Assembly: GCF_003268595.1 (NCBI RefSeq)
Contig: NZ_CP029797.1
Coordinates: 1,757,501-1,821,500 of the forward strand
DNA: 64,000 nucleotides
Source of the DNA: Paraliobacillus zengyii
GTDB lineage: Bacteria; Bacillota; Bacilli; Bacillales; Amphibacillaceae
Direction of reading: 5' to 3'
In this document: in pieces, positions 39,496 to 48,549 of the stretch
How the letters are laid out: the number at the start of each line of letters is the position of its first letter
Position numbering within the stretch: the first letter of the stretch is position 1
Made by a program: the position numbers and the translations under genes
The notes under the pieces: model-generated
The model's database searches: none
What the model saw: the letters and a program-made list of their open reading frames with translations, nothing else
Told to the model about the DNA's origin: nothing

Positions 39496-39945
39496 ATGCA
39501 AGAAAATAAAGACTTGATTCACTATTTAAATCTTGAGTTATCGAACGTTGCAGTACTTTATGTAAAACTTCATCGGTATCATTGGTATATCCAAGGAAGT
39601 CAGTTTTTCACATTACATGCTATTTTTGAGGAGCATTATAAGGAATTAGCTACCGATTTTGATCAAATTGCAGAACGTATATTAGCGATTGGTGGCAGGC
39701 CGTTTGCAATAATGGAAAAGTATTTGCAAACAACGAGTTTGAAAGAAGCACAAGCTGATGATGAACCATCAGAAATAATGAGACAACTGATAGAAGACTA
39801 TCAGCAAATTTGCGATGAAATAAACGAAAATGCTTTGCCAAAAGCGAGAGATTATCCAGATAAACCGACTGAGGATCTCTTAATTGGCTTACAAGCAAAG
39901 TTAGAAAAATATATTTGGATGCTAAAAGCACACCAAAAACTATAA
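39496..39945 (+). CDS. Dps-family ferritin-like protein
   Basis: This 149-residue ferritin-like protein has the Dps signature LHRYHWYIQGSQFFTLHAIFEEHYKEL, with ferroxidase ligands His, Asp and Glu at the dimer interface. Dps proteins form 12-mers that oxidise and store iron, and some bind DNA. The closest B. subtilis relatives are Dps and MrgA. The insertion between mutL and miaA is not in B. subtilis. I saw no PerR box. A leader inverted repeat covers its ribosome-binding site. Confidence 0.92.
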   Translation: MQENKDLIHYLNLELSNVAVLYVKLHRYHWYIQGSQFFTLHAIFEEHYKELATDFDQIAERILAIGGRPFAIMEKYLQTTSLKEAQADDEPSEIMRQLIEDYQQICDEINENALPKARDYPDKPTEDLLIGLQAKLEKYIWMLKAHQKL

Positions 39946-39954
39946 TGAATGAGG

Positions 39955-39992
39955 GGCTATCATGATGGAAGATTCATGAGCCTTTTTTTTTA
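39955..39992 (+). terminator. Intrinsic terminator of the Dps-like gene
   Basis: GGCT-AT-CATGA pairs with TCATG-AGCC with a small bulge, followed by nine Ts. Confidence 0.82.
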
Positions 39993-40051
39993 TTTATTTT
40001 AATGTATAATTAGTCCAAGAAGAATGGAAAGCGATGATAAGGGGAATACCG

Positions 40052-40987
40052 ATGAAACAAATTGTAATTGCTATTGTTGGTCCCACAGCGGTTGGGAAAA
40101 CTAACCTTAGTATAGAAATTGCGAAAAAATTTGATGGAGAGATCATTAGTGGTGATTCCATGCAAATCTATAAAGGAATGGATATTGGCACTGCAAAAGT
40201 AACCAAAGAAGAACAACAAGGAATTAAGCACCATATGCTAGATATTAAATCACCAGACCAAGACTTTTCCGTTGCAGATTTTCAATATGAAGTAAAGCGA
40301 CATATTGAAGAAATTAAAGAGCGAGGAAAACTTCCGATTATCGTCGGCGGTACAGGGTTATACATAAAAGCTGCCTTATATGACTATCAATTTACAGACG
40401 AAAAAAGAGATGACACGTTTCATGAAAGAATAGAAGAAGAAATAGAAGTACAAGGCATGACTTCAGTCTATCAAAGATTGCAAGCCATAGACCCCGCGCA
40501 AGCAGAGAAGATTCACCCGAACAACGTAAGAAGAGTAATTCGTGCGCTTGAAGTGTTTGATCGAACAGGAATAACCATGACGGAACACCATGCAAACCAA
40601 AGTGAATCATCACCGTACAATCCTATTTTAATTGGATTGGAAATGGACCGGGAAATATTGTATAATCGAATCAACCAACGAGTTGATCTCATGATAGAAA
40701 AAGGATTACTAGACGAAGTAGAATATTTCTATACGAAAGGATTAGAAAAGGTCCAAGCAATGCAGGCAATTGGATATAAGGAGTTTATTCCATACTTTAA
40801 AAGGGAACAATCTTTAGAAGAAGTAATCATGCTATTAAAACAAAATTCAAGAAGATACGCAAAACGCCAATATACATGGTTTAAAAATAAGATGGATGTA
40901 CATTGGTATCAGATCACTCCTGATGAGCAATTAAAAATAGTTGAAAGAATTTTAGATGATTTAGCAGGAATGATTGAAAAGAAGTAG
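40052..40987 (+). CDS. miaA: tRNA dimethylallyltransferase MiaA
   Basis: This enzyme transfers the dimethylallyl group to A37 of tRNAs, making the substrate of MiaB. P-loop GPTAVGKT (9-16), GDSMQIYKGMDIGTAK and HHMLD are present, with KRQYTWFKNK near the C-terminus. I chose ATG 40052 (311 aa) after AAGGGGAA; an in-frame ATG 18 bases upstream lies just before that site. hfq follows closely, as in many bacteria. Confidence 0.96.
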   Translation: MKQIVIAIVGPTAVGKTNLSIEIAKKFDGEIISGDSMQIYKGMDIGTAKVTKEEQQGIKHHMLDIKSPDQDFSVADFQYEVKRHIEEIKERGKLPIIVGGTGLYIKAALYDYQFTDEKRDDTFHERIEEEIEVQGMTSVYQRLQAIDPAQAEKIHPNNVRRVIRALEVFDRTGITMTEHHANQSESSPYNPILIGLEMDREILYNRINQRVDLMIEKGLLDEVEYFYTKGLEKVQAMQAIGYKEFIPYFKREQSLEEVIMLLKQNSRRYAKRQYTWFKNKMDVHWYQITPDEQLKIVERILDDLAGMIEKK

Positions 40988-41025
40988 AAATAATATAATA
41001 GAGATAGAAAAGAGGAGGAAACTAT

Positions 41026-41250
41026 ATGTCACAATCTGTTAATATTCAAGATCAATTCCTAAATCAAATACGTAAAGACCATATCCAAGCTACTATATTT
41101 CTAACAAATGGTTTTCAATTAAGAGGTACTATTAAAGCATTTGATAATTTCACCGTATTATTAGACACGGATGGAAAGCAACAATTAATTTTTAAACATG
41201 CAATCTCTACTTTCGCGCCAGTTAAAAATGTTACATTAGAAAAAGAGTAA
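41026..41250 (+). CDS. hfq: RNA-binding protein Hfq
   Basis: This Sm-like RNA chaperone has 74 residues. Sm1 ([39 protein letters not shown]) and Sm2 ([12 protein letters not shown], with the KHAIST signature) are complete, and there is only a short C-terminal tail, as usual in Bacillus. ATG 41026 follows AGAGGAGG. miaA-hfq is a conserved pair. Confidence 0.97.
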   Translation: MSQSVNIQDQFLNQIRKDHIQATIFLTNGFQLRGTIKAFDNFTVLLDTDGKQQLIFKHAISTFAPVKNVTLEKE

Positions 41251-41280
41251 GTTAAGTAGAAATACTATATTCTACCATGG

Positions 41281-41324
41281 CTCCCTTTCCAAATAATTAA
41301 TAATTGGAAAGGGAGTTATTTTTT
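41281..41324 (+). terminator. Intrinsic terminator of miaA-hfq
   Basis: CTCCCTTTCCAA (41281-41292) pairs perfectly with TTGGAAAGGGAG (41304-41315), followed by TTATTTTTT. Confidence 0.92.
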
Positions 41325-41485
41325 GAAAAATTCTTCTTTATAATTTAATTAATAGTTATTGGAAAAGTAACTTTGCTAGAAACGTGCCCAAACTGTATTG
41401 GTTACTAAATTAATAAAGGTATTTTTCAAAGGTTATTTATAAGAGTGAATTACTTATCTAAGAATGTTAACGAGACGGATAGATT
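41325..41485 (+). other. Intergenic region after hfq
   Basis: AT-rich sequence between the hfq terminator and the ribosome-binding site of the mini-gene at 41500. I see no ORF and no clear promoter or hairpin. Confidence 0.5.
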
Positions 41486-41499
41486 CAGGAGGGATGACT

Positions 41500-41650
41500 T
41501 TGGAGAAGAAAAAACGGGGGGAGAAAAAGTGATATCTTAGAAATAATGACTTATTGGATACCAGAAATTATTTTATTACCATTCAGGCTAATTGGATCGA
41601 TACTAAGAGGTTTCGGTAGGTTGATACGAATTATATGGGAAGGATTTTAA
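41500..41650 (+). pseudogene. Small hydrophobic/amphipathic protein gene with an internal frameshift
   Basis: A TTG at 41500 follows AGGAGGG at the right distance (6 bases) and opens MEKKKRGEKK, but stops at 41530-41532. The +1 frame, open from 41498, continues through DILEIMTYWIPE and ends at 41650 with LLPFRLIGSILRGFGRLIRIIWEGF. Removing one base in the A6-C-G6 tract at 41509-41521 joins them into one 49-residue protein. Without this, the second part can only start at ATG 41546, which has no ribosome-binding site. It could be a decayed gene, a slippage-dependent gene or a sequencing error. I do not recognise the family with certainty. Confidence 0.5.
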
Positions 41651-41739
41651 TTTATTTAGAAGTAACGCTAAATTAAAATTAACTCTATCTAATACTGTTA
41701 CTAGAAGGTGATTAAAATTAAAAAATATGTTGTTTCATT

Positions 41740-42708
41740 ATGTTAATAAGTAGCTTAATTCTTATGATTGGTTGTTCTAATGTCACTACAGAAAGTGATA
41801 CACCCTCAAATTCAACAAATAATTTAGAACCAATAACATTTACGTATAATGAGAATGAGTATAAAATTGTGAATTTTTATCAGGAGTTTTCACAATATAT
41901 TAAAGAGGCTGAAAAACATCCTGACAATTTAGATACATTATATATTGACACGGTTCTAGAACCATTTACAAAAAGTGTGTTCGGTGAAGATTATGGAGAA
42001 TTCATTTCCAAGCAATGGGGGTTTGGGACGCCTACTCGCCCAAAGATCCTTGAGGAATATCTTCTTTATCTGAATGAAAATAATAATAAAATCAATGACT
42101 TAATAATTGATGCTTTAAAAAAATCAACTGATGAACTTTCTTCTGAAGATGATAAAGTAGTATACATACTCCTTGCAAGTCCAGATGATGTGACTAAGAT
42201 GAAGTGGTTGAAAGGTGTTACGGGTATGACGTGGGATCAAAACGTTATCACCATTCAAATTGCTCCACCATTTCTTGATGAGGATATTTTAAAGTTTGTT
42301 GTTGCCCACGAATATCAGCATGCTGTTTTCTTTGAGAAAAACGAGATTGGGACAAATGCAACAGTTTTGGAAGAGGTTATGTTGGAAGGTAAAGCGGATA
42401 CGTTTGCACAAATTATGTATCCAGAAGTTGTGACACCATGGAATGATTTTTCAACGAAAAGTCAGGAAGAAAACACTTGGAGTTATTTAGAAAAGAACTT
42501 AAATTCTATTAATGCTTCTATAAAAGATGACTTATTTTACGGGAATTCTAGCAAAGGGATTCCAGATACCTCTAATTATAAAATGGGTAACAAAATTATG
42601 GATAGTTTTATTCAAGAAAATCCAAGTATTTCTATTGAAGAGTGGACGGAGATGTCAGCAGATGAAATACTCGAAAAAAGTAAATATGAAGCAAAGAACC
42701 AAGAATAA
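41740..42708 (+). CDS. DUF2268-type zinc protease, putative lipoprotein with damaged N-terminus
   Basis: This predicted exported metalloprotease has the HExxH-type motif in VVAHEYQHAVFFE and LEEVMLEGKADTFAQ, resembling YjaZ/DUF2268 proteins. From ATG 41740 the protein begins MLISSLILMIGC, with a lipobox cysteine at residue 12 but no positive n-region. The missing part lies in another frame: codons from 41708 read MIKIKKYVVSL and stop at 41744. One extra base near 41740 would give a normal lipoprotein signal. ATG 41740 has no Shine-Dalgarno, while AGAAGG (41703-41708) precedes the other frame. The mature domain is intact, so it may be a recent lesion. Confidence 0.7.
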   Translation: MLISSLILMIGCSNVTTESDTPSNSTNNLEPITFTYNENEYKIVNFYQEFSQYIKEAEKHPDNLDTLYIDTVLEPFTKSVFGEDYGEFISKQWGFGTPTRPKILEEYLLYLNENNNKINDLIIDALKKSTDELSSEDDKVVYILLASPDDVTKMKWLKGVTGMTWDQNVITIQIAPPFLDEDILKFVVAHEYQHAVFFEKNEIGTNATVLEEVMLEGKADTFAQIMYPEVVTPWNDFSTKSQEENTWSYLEKNLNSINASIKDDLFYGNSSKGIPDTSNYKMGNKIMDSFIQENPSISIEEWTEMSADEILEKSKYEAKNQE

Positions 42709-42903
42709 TAAATCGTAAAGTATGGGATACCCTTAATTGACTTTGCCACACGATTTTAGATATGTATAATATGTGTAGCTTCTTTTAAATCAAGTTGTTT
42801 ATCTATTCAATTTAAATATTATAGACTCCAATACTTTTTTATATAGGCATGTGTCACACACTAGGCTTATACCACGTATAATGTGGATGGTAAGGGGTGA
42901 TTG

Positions 42904-43815
42904 ATGGTGGAATCGCAAGTATCTTTTCCTAAACAAAATCAAATAAATATTGTCTTGCAAGATCAACGCGAGCGATTAGGGAGTAGTGACGAGAAAATTT
43001 ATGACCCTTTTCAACAGTTAGACCAAGCATTTTCAAGTTTTGTTGGTCTTGATTTATTAAAAGATAACATCAAAGAAATATATGCAAATGTACAAATTAA
43101 TCAACAAAGAGAAAAAGCTGGGATGAAAACACAACCACAAGTATTACACATGTTATTTAAAGGGAATCCTGGTACGGGAAAGACTACCGTTGCACGTAAA
43201 TTATCCGTATTATTTCGCGAGTTAAATATGTTGTCAAAAGGTCATTTTATTGAAGCAGAGCGAGCTGATTTAGTTGGAGAGTACATTGGTCATACGGCTA
43301 AGAAAACACGTGATTTAGTAACTAAAGCACTTGGAGGTATACTATTTATAGATGAAGCTTATGCTTTAGCTAGAGGTGGCGATAAAGATTTCGGTAAGGA
43401 AGCGATTGATACACTAGTGAAACAAATGGAGGATCATCATGGGGAGTTTATTTTAATATTGGCGGGGTATCCGTTAGAAATGGAATATTTTTTATCTATG
43501 AATCCAGGTCTTGGTTCACGTTTTCCGATTGTTTTAGACTTTGATGATTATTCTATTGATGAGTTAATTAATATAGCGCATAAAATGACTGCCGAAAGAG
43601 AATATCAATTAACAAAAGAAGCAGAATGGAAGTTAAGAACACATCTAACTAAAGCAAAGCGTGACAGTAATCACGCCAATTTTGCTAATGCACGTTTAGT
43701 GCGAAATATGATTGAAAAGGCAATTCGGAAACAAGCTGTTCGTTTATTAAAAAAACGACATTATAGTACAGATGATTTAATGTTGATTACAGTTAAAGAT
43801 ATTGTGTTAGAATAG
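42904..43815 (+). CDS. spoVK: Stage V sporulation protein K (AAA+ ATPase)
   Basis: This CbxX/CfqX-type AAA+ ATPase is needed for spore maturation. Walker A GNPGTGKTT (about 87-95), Walker B GILFIDEAYALA and the arginine-finger region GLGSRFPIVLDFDDY are seen. ATG 42904 follows AAGGGG by 6 bases; TTG 42901 and GTG 42907 are also in frame. The roughly 303 residues are slightly shorter than the B. subtilis protein. spoVK-hflX-ynbB-glnRA matches B. subtilis. I could not place a convincing sporulation promoter. Confidence 0.93.
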   Translation: MVESQVSFPKQNQINIVLQDQRERLGSSDEKIYDPFQQLDQAFSSFVGLDLLKDNIKEIYANVQINQQREKAGMKTQPQVLHMLFKGNPGTGKTTVARKLSVLFRELNMLSKGHFIEAERADLVGEYIGHTAKKTRDLVTKALGGILFIDEAYALARGGDKDFGKEAIDTLVKQMEDHHGEFILILAGYPLEMEYFLSMNPGLGSRFPIVLDFDDYSIDELINIAHKMTAEREYQLTKEAEWKLRTHLTKAKRDSNHANFANARLVRNMIEKAIRKQAVRLLKKRHYSTDDLMLITVKDIVLE

Positions 43816-43850
43816 AAGTATTGCTTCATAGAAGAAAAGAGGATTAAGAT

Positions 43851-45074
43851 ATGGTAGAAAATGTACTAGTAATTGCAGTTCATAAAAAAATGAGTGATGA
43901 AGAAAGACTATATTATTCACTTGAAGAGTTAAAATCATTAACAGAGTCAGCTAAAGGTAAAGTTATTGAAACGCTTATTCAAAAGCGGGATCGTATTCAT
44001 CCCGCTACATATATAGGATCTGGTAAGCTAACTGAATTAATGGAATTAATTGAAGAGCATGAAATTGATTTAATTATTGCGAATGACGAATTATCATCTA
44101 GTCAAATGCGAAATTTAAATGAAAAATTAGAAATACCCATTATTGACCGTAGTCAATTGATTCTAGATATTTTTGCGCAACGTGCCCATACAAGAGAGGG
44201 TAAATTACAAGTAGAGTTAGCACAGTATAAATACATGCTTCCAAGGTTACATGGTCAAGGTGCATCATTATCGCGATTAGGTGGAGGAATTGGTACACGT
44301 GGACCAGGTGAAACGAAACTTGAAACAGATCGACGTCATATTAATCGTCGAATTGATGAAGTGAAAGAAAAACTTGAAACTGTTGTGAACCAACGTGCAC
44401 AATACCGTAAACGTCGTAAAACAAATAAAGCTTTTCAAATTGCGATTGTAGGCTACACGAATGCTGGTAAATCCACCTTATTTAATCGCTTAACAAAAAG
44501 TGAGTCAATGGAAGAAAATCAATTATTCGCAACGTTAGATCCGATGTCTAGACAAATGCAATTTCCAGTTGGCTTGCAATCAATTGTGACTGACACAGTT
44601 GGATTCATGCAGGATTTACCAACTGCATTGATTGCTGCTTTTCGTTCTACGTTAGAAGAGGTAAGAGAAGCGGATTTTATTTATCACGTAATTGATGTAA
44701 ACCATCCTGATTACCCACAGCACTATGAGACAGTACAAAAACTGTTGAAGGATTTAGACGCAGACACAATTCCTTCTTTAATGATCTATAACAAAAAGGA
44801 TTTGTTAACAACAGGTTTTATTCCGTCTGTACATCCATCAATTTTAATTAGTGCTCTAAGCCAAGAAGATCGAAATCAAACATTGTTAAAGACAGAAGAA
44901 ATATTAAAAGAGCAATGGGTGTTTTATGAAAAGATCATCTCAGCTACAGAAGGTAAAAAATTGTTGTCCTTTCGAAATCATACGCTAATGACAAAACAAG
45001 AATTTAATGAAGATGAAGAAACGTATCTAGTACAAGGTTATATGCCTGATGGTCATCCATTACAGTATAGCTAG
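43851..45074 (+). CDS. hflX: Ribosome-associated GTPase HflX
   Basis: HflX splits stalled ribosomes. The N-terminal HflX domain (TLIQKRDRIHPATYIGSGKL) is followed by the glycine-rich GGGIGTRGPGETKLETDRR, then the G domain with G1 GYTNAGKST, G3 DTVGF and G4 NKKD. The length of 407 residues is normal. ATG 43851 follows AGAGGA. It is transcribed with spoVK and ynbB, with short gaps of about 20-35 bases. Confidence 0.95.
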   Translation: MVENVLVIAVHKKMSDEERLYYSLEELKSLTESAKGKVIETLIQKRDRIHPATYIGSGKLTELMELIEEHEIDLIIANDELSSSQMRNLNEKLEIPIIDRSQLILDIFAQRAHTREGKLQVELAQYKYMLPRLHGQGASLSRLGGGIGTRGPGETKLETDRRHINRRIDEVKEKLETVVNQRAQYRKRRKTNKAFQIAIVGYTNAGKSTLFNRLTKSESMEENQLFATLDPMSRQMQFPVGLQSIVTDTVGFMQDLPTALIAAFRSTLEEVREADFIYHVIDVNHPDYPQHYETVQKLLKDLDADTIPSLMIYNKKDLLTTGFIPSVHPSILISALSQEDRNQTLLKTEEILKEQWVFYEKIISATEGKKLLSFRNHTLMTKQEFNEDEETYLVQGYMPDGHPLQYS

Positions 45075-45095
45075 AAGGAGCAAAGGACCAAGCAA

Positions 45096-46334
45096 ATGTT
45101 AGATGAAAAGATTATCCAAGTGGAGAAAGATATTGAGATAGAACGCAGGAAAATTCAACAAACTGCAGAGCGCAATCAGCTACGGGTATTAAATGCATTT
45201 CGCAATCAAAAGATTAGTGAGAGTCATTTTAACCCTACAACTGGTTACGGATACGATGATGCAGGTAGAGACGGACTAGAACGAGTTTATGCTTCGGTAT
45301 TTAATACAGAAGACGCACTCGTTCGTTTGCAGTTAATTTCTGGTACGCATGCGATTACGACAGCGCTTTTTGGTATATTACGACCTGGAGATGGACTAGT
45401 ATATATTACAGGTTCTCCCTATGACACTTTAGAAGAAGTGGTCGGGGTTCGTGGTAAAAATAATGGCTCCTTAATTGATTTTGGGATTGAGTACCAAGCT
45501 GTTTCATTAACAAATCAAGGTCAGATAGATTGGCAAGGAGTAAAAAGCCAAATAAATAAACATACAAAGGTAATTGGTATCCAACGTTCTAAAGGATATG
45601 CCGATCGTCCATCATTTACAATTGATGAAATAGAAGAAATGATTACATATGTAAAATCAATTAAAGAAGATGTGATTGTATTTGTTGATAATTGCTATGG
45701 TGAATTTGTCGAAGAAAGAGAACCAACAGATGTAGGAGCAGATTTAATAGCAGGTTCTTTAATCAAGAATCCAGGTGGTGGAATTGCACGTACTGGTGGT
45801 TATATCGCGGGAAAGAAAGACTTGATAGAATTAGCGGCTAATCGACTAACAGCACCGGGTTTAGGTAAAGAAACTGGAGCAAGTTTAGGGATTTCACAAG
45901 AACTGTTTCAAGGTTTATTTCTAGCGCCTCATGTTGTAAGTGAAGCATTACAAGGAGCTGTATTCACTTCAAGGATGTTAGACGTAGTTGGTTTTAAGAC
46001 TACACCTGCTTATAATGCCAAAAGAACAGATCTGATTCAATCTGTTACTTTTGACACAGCTGAACAAATGATTGCTTTTTGTCAATCTATCCAAAAATCG
46101 TCACCAATTAATGCACATGTAATACCATATCCAGCTGCTATGCCTGGGTATGAGGATGATGTAATCATGGCCGCAGGGACATTCATTCAAGGTGCAAGTC
46201 TTGAATTAACAGCTGATGGACCAATTCGTCCACCATATACAGCTTATGTTCAAGGTGGTTTAGTATATGCACATGTAAAAATAGCAATAATAGAAGCAAT
46301 TGAAAGTTTTCTTAAAAAGGGCTTTCTCAAGTAA
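45096..46334 (+). CDS. ynbB: PLP-dependent methionine gamma-lyase-like / aluminium-resistance family protein (YnbB)
   Basis: This 412-residue fold-type I PLP enzyme belongs to the family sometimes called aluminium resistance protein. Landmarks are NPTTGYGYDDAGRD, SGTHAITTALFG and VDNCYGEFVEEREP. The likely PLP lysine is in AGSLIKNPGGG. The actual substrate is uncertain; the name in databases comes from limited evidence. AAAGGA lies 9 bases before ATG 45096. The order hflX-ynbB-glnR is conserved. Confidence 0.9.
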   Translation: MLDEKIIQVEKDIEIERRKIQQTAERNQLRVLNAFRNQKISESHFNPTTGYGYDDAGRDGLERVYASVFNTEDALVRLQLISGTHAITTALFGILRPGDGLVYITGSPYDTLEEVVGVRGKNNGSLIDFGIEYQAVSLTNQGQIDWQGVKSQINKHTKVIGIQRSKGYADRPSFTIDEIEEMITYVKSIKEDVIVFVDNCYGEFVEEREPTDVGADLIAGSLIKNPGGGIARTGGYIAGKKDLIELAANRLTAPGLGKETGASLGISQELFQGLFLAPHVVSEALQGAVFTSRMLDVVGFKTTPAYNAKRTDLIQSVTFDTAEQMIAFCQSIQKSSPINAHVIPYPAAMPGYEDDVIMAAGTFIQGASLELTADGPIRPPYTAYVQGGLVYAHVKIAIIEAIESFLKKGFLK

Positions 46335-46420
46335 ACAACAAAGATTAAACCAATAAGTGGAAAAATAGGGTTAAAATTATGCGAATTCGTGTAATAATAC
46401 AAATTTTTTGAATATTTTTA

Positions 46421-46437
46421 TGTAAAGAAAGCTCACA
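46421..46437 (+). promoter_or_regulatory. GlnR/TnrA operator before glnRA
   Basis: TGTAAAGAAAGCTCACA is an exact match to TGTnAn7TnACA. It ends four bases before the -35, the position of the first GlnR site in the B. subtilis glnRA promoter, where GlnR represses under nitrogen excess. A poorer second site may overlap the -35/-10 region. Confidence 0.88.
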
Positions 46438-46441
46438 CGTA

Positions 46442-46469
46442 TTGACAATTATATTGGCGAATGTATAAT
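46442..46469 (+). promoter_or_regulatory. Sigma-A promoter of glnRA
   Basis: Perfect TTGACA (46442-46447) and perfect TATAAT (46464-46469) with a 16-bp spacer. Confidence 0.85.
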
Positions 46470-46507
46470 AGAAATATGGAAAGGCAAGTAAGGAAGGGGT
46501 TGAGGTT

Positions 46508-46900
46508 ATGAGCGAGATTGATAGACGTTCAATGCCCTTATTTTCCATTGGTATAGTCAAATCTTTGGCTGATTTAACAGCAAGACAAATTCGGTATTAC
46601 GAAGAACACAATTTAATTCATCCTGCTCGTACTGATGGTAATCAGCGCTTGTTTTCTTTTAATGATGTAGATCGTCTTTTAGAAATAAAGGAACTAATCG
46701 ATAAAGGAATTAACTTGGCTGGAATTAAACAAGTCTTATCTGTTAAAGACTTGCCCAAAACACAAGTAGTAGATGAACAAAACCCACCTGAATTAACAGA
46801 AAAGGAACTCAGAAAAATACTCCAAAAAGAGTTGCTAGATTCAGGTAGGTTAGGCAAGGCTTCGTTGAGGCAGGGAGAGCTATCACGGTTTTTCCATTAA
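46508..46900 (+). CDS. glnR: MerR-family nitrogen regulator GlnR
   Basis: GlnR represses glnRA when bound by feedback-inhibited glutamine synthetase. The winged helix-turn-helix [30 protein letters not shown] (about 21-50) is followed by a dimerisation helix. The C-terminal segment after residue 110 ([21 protein letters not shown]) is the autoinhibitory, GS-responsive tail typical of GlnR. The length of 130 residues is normal. It is controlled by its own operator at 46421. Confidence 0.96.
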   Translation: MSEIDRRSMPLFSIGIVKSLADLTARQIRYYEEHNLIHPARTDGNQRLFSFNDVDRLLEIKELIDKGINLAGIKQVLSVKDLPKTQVVDEQNPPELTEKELRKILQKELLDSGRLGKASLRQGELSRFFH

Positions 46901-46926
46901 AAAGATTATCTAAAGGAGAGGAAAGC

Positions 46927-48261
46927 ATGTCAAAATTCACTAAAGAATCAATCAAGCAACAGATTAAAGAGGAAAACGTTAAGTTTATCCGTCTTCAGTT
47001 CACGGATTTACTAGGAACAATTAAAAACGTTGAGATTCCTTTAAGCCAATTAGACAAAGCATTCGACAATGAAATGGTATTTGATGGTTCATCAATTGAA
47101 GGTTTTGTTCGTATTGAAGAATCAGATATGAAATTATATCCAGACTTAGATACTTTCGTAGTATTTCCTTGGACATCTGAAAAAGGTAAAGTCGCTCGTT
47201 TTATTTGTGACATCTATAATCCAGATGGTACGCCTTTTGAAGGTTGCCCACGTTATAACTTAAAACGTAATATTAAGAAAATGGAAGAACTAGGATTTTC
47301 TAAATTTAATATTGGTACAGAACCAGAATTTTTCTTATTCGAACTAGATGCAAATGGTAACCCAACACTAGACTTGAATGACCATGGTGGTTATTTTGAT
47401 TTAGCACCAACAGATCTTGGTGAAAATTGCCGTCGTGATATCGTTCTTGAACTTGAAGAAATGGGTTTTGAAATGGAAGCTTCTCACCACGAAGTTGCTC
47501 CAGGACAACATGAAATTGACTTTAAATATGCAGATGCAGTAAAACATGCTGACGATATTCAAACGTTCAAATTAGTTGTTAAAACAATTGCACGTCAACA
47601 CGGATTACATGCTACTTTCATGCCTAAACCATTGTTCGGTGTAAACGGTTCTGGTATGCACTGTAATATGTCATTATTCAAAGATGGCAAGAATACATTC
47701 TTGGATGAAAATGGTCCATTACAATTAAGTGAAACTGCTTATCAGTTTATCGCTGGTATCATTAAGCATGCATTAAGCTTTACTGCAGTTACAAACCCTA
47801 CAGTGAACTCTTATAAGCGTTTAGTACCTGGTTACGAAGCACCTTGTTATGTTGCTTGGTCTGGTTCTAATAGAAGTCCACTTATTCGTGTACCATCTTC
47901 AAGAGGATTGAGCACACGTATTGAGGTTCGTAGCGTAGATCCAGCTGCTAATCCATACCTTGCAATGGCAGTATTATTAGCTTCTGGTCTAGACGGTATC
48001 GAAAACAAACTAGACGCTCCAAAAGCTATCAACCGCAACATCTATGTAATGGACAAAGAGGAAAGAGAAGCAAATGGCGTTCAAGATCTGCCAGCTACTC
48101 TATATGATGCAGTACAATTACTTAAAGGTGATGATGTATTAGTTTCAGCTCTTGGTGACCACTTATTCGAACATTTCGTTGAATCTAAAGAAATCGAATG
48201 GGACATGTTCCGTACGCAAGTACACCCTTGGGAAAGAGAACAATACATGCAAACATATTAA
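46927..48261 (+). CDS. glnA: Glutamine synthetase type I
   Basis: This enzyme makes glutamine from glutamate and ammonium with ATP, and in Bacillus also signals nitrogen state to GlnR and TnrA. The 444-residue GSI-alpha form shows [58 protein letters not shown] and NRSPLIRVP. It lacks the longer adenylylated C-terminal region of GSI-beta. AAAGGAG precedes ATG 46927. It is followed by a strong terminator that ends the conserved block. Confidence 0.98.
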   Translation: MSKFTKESIKQQIKEENVKFIRLQFTDLLGTIKNVEIPLSQLDKAFDNEMVFDGSSIEGFVRIEESDMKLYPDLDTFVVFPWTSEKGKVARFICDIYNPDGTPFEGCPRYNLKRNIKKMEELGFSKFNIGTEPEFFLFELDANGNPTLDLNDHGGYFDLAPTDLGENCRRDIVLELEEMGFEMEASHHEVAPGQHEIDFKYADAVKHADDIQTFKLVVKTIARQHGLHATFMPKPLFGVNGSGMHCNMSLFKDGKNTFLDENGPLQLSETAYQFIAGIIKHALSFTAVTNPTVNSYKRLVPGYEAPCYVAWSGSNRSPLIRVPSSRGLSTRIEVRSVDPAANPYLAMAVLLASGLDGIENKLDAPKAINRNIYVMDKEEREANGVQDLPATLYDAVQLLKGDDVLVSALGDHLFEHFVESKEIEWDMFRTQVHPWEREQYMQTY

Positions 48262-48266
48262 TAGGC

Positions 48267-48303
48267 AAAACCCCTTGATGCTTAAAGCATCAAGGGGTTT
48301 TTG
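48267..48303 (+). terminator. Intrinsic terminator of glnRA
   Basis: AAAACCCCTTGATGCTT pairs with AAGCATCAAGGGGTTTT, followed by Ts. Confidence 0.96.
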
Positions 48304-48549
48304 TTTGTTTTGATTTTACTAGAGTAATTACACCAGCCGCGAACGCACTCACAAAACACCCACGAACTAAGTATCTTAATTAAGTTTTCGGAGATTTTAA
48401 AATAAATATGTACGATACACACTAAAAATTTCTCTATTTGATAAATTTGTTATAAGTGGATTTTTATTATTGTGTTTTTTTGTTAAATAATCTAGAATAA
48501 AAAGAAATTTATTTCAATTTTGACGATCATTTTATAGAGAGGTGATAAC
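48304..48549 (+). other. AT-rich region after glnA
   Basis: No ORF of note. The conserved Bacillus gene order ends here. The sequence is very AT-rich, and I see no promoter that is clearly better than background. Confidence 0.4.

Noticed and set aside
41509..41515. AAAAAAC as a -1 slippery heptamer in the split mini-gene
   Set aside because: The zero-frame codons are AAA AAA CGG, not A AAA AAC, and the needed shift is +1, so the classic -1 mechanism does not fit.
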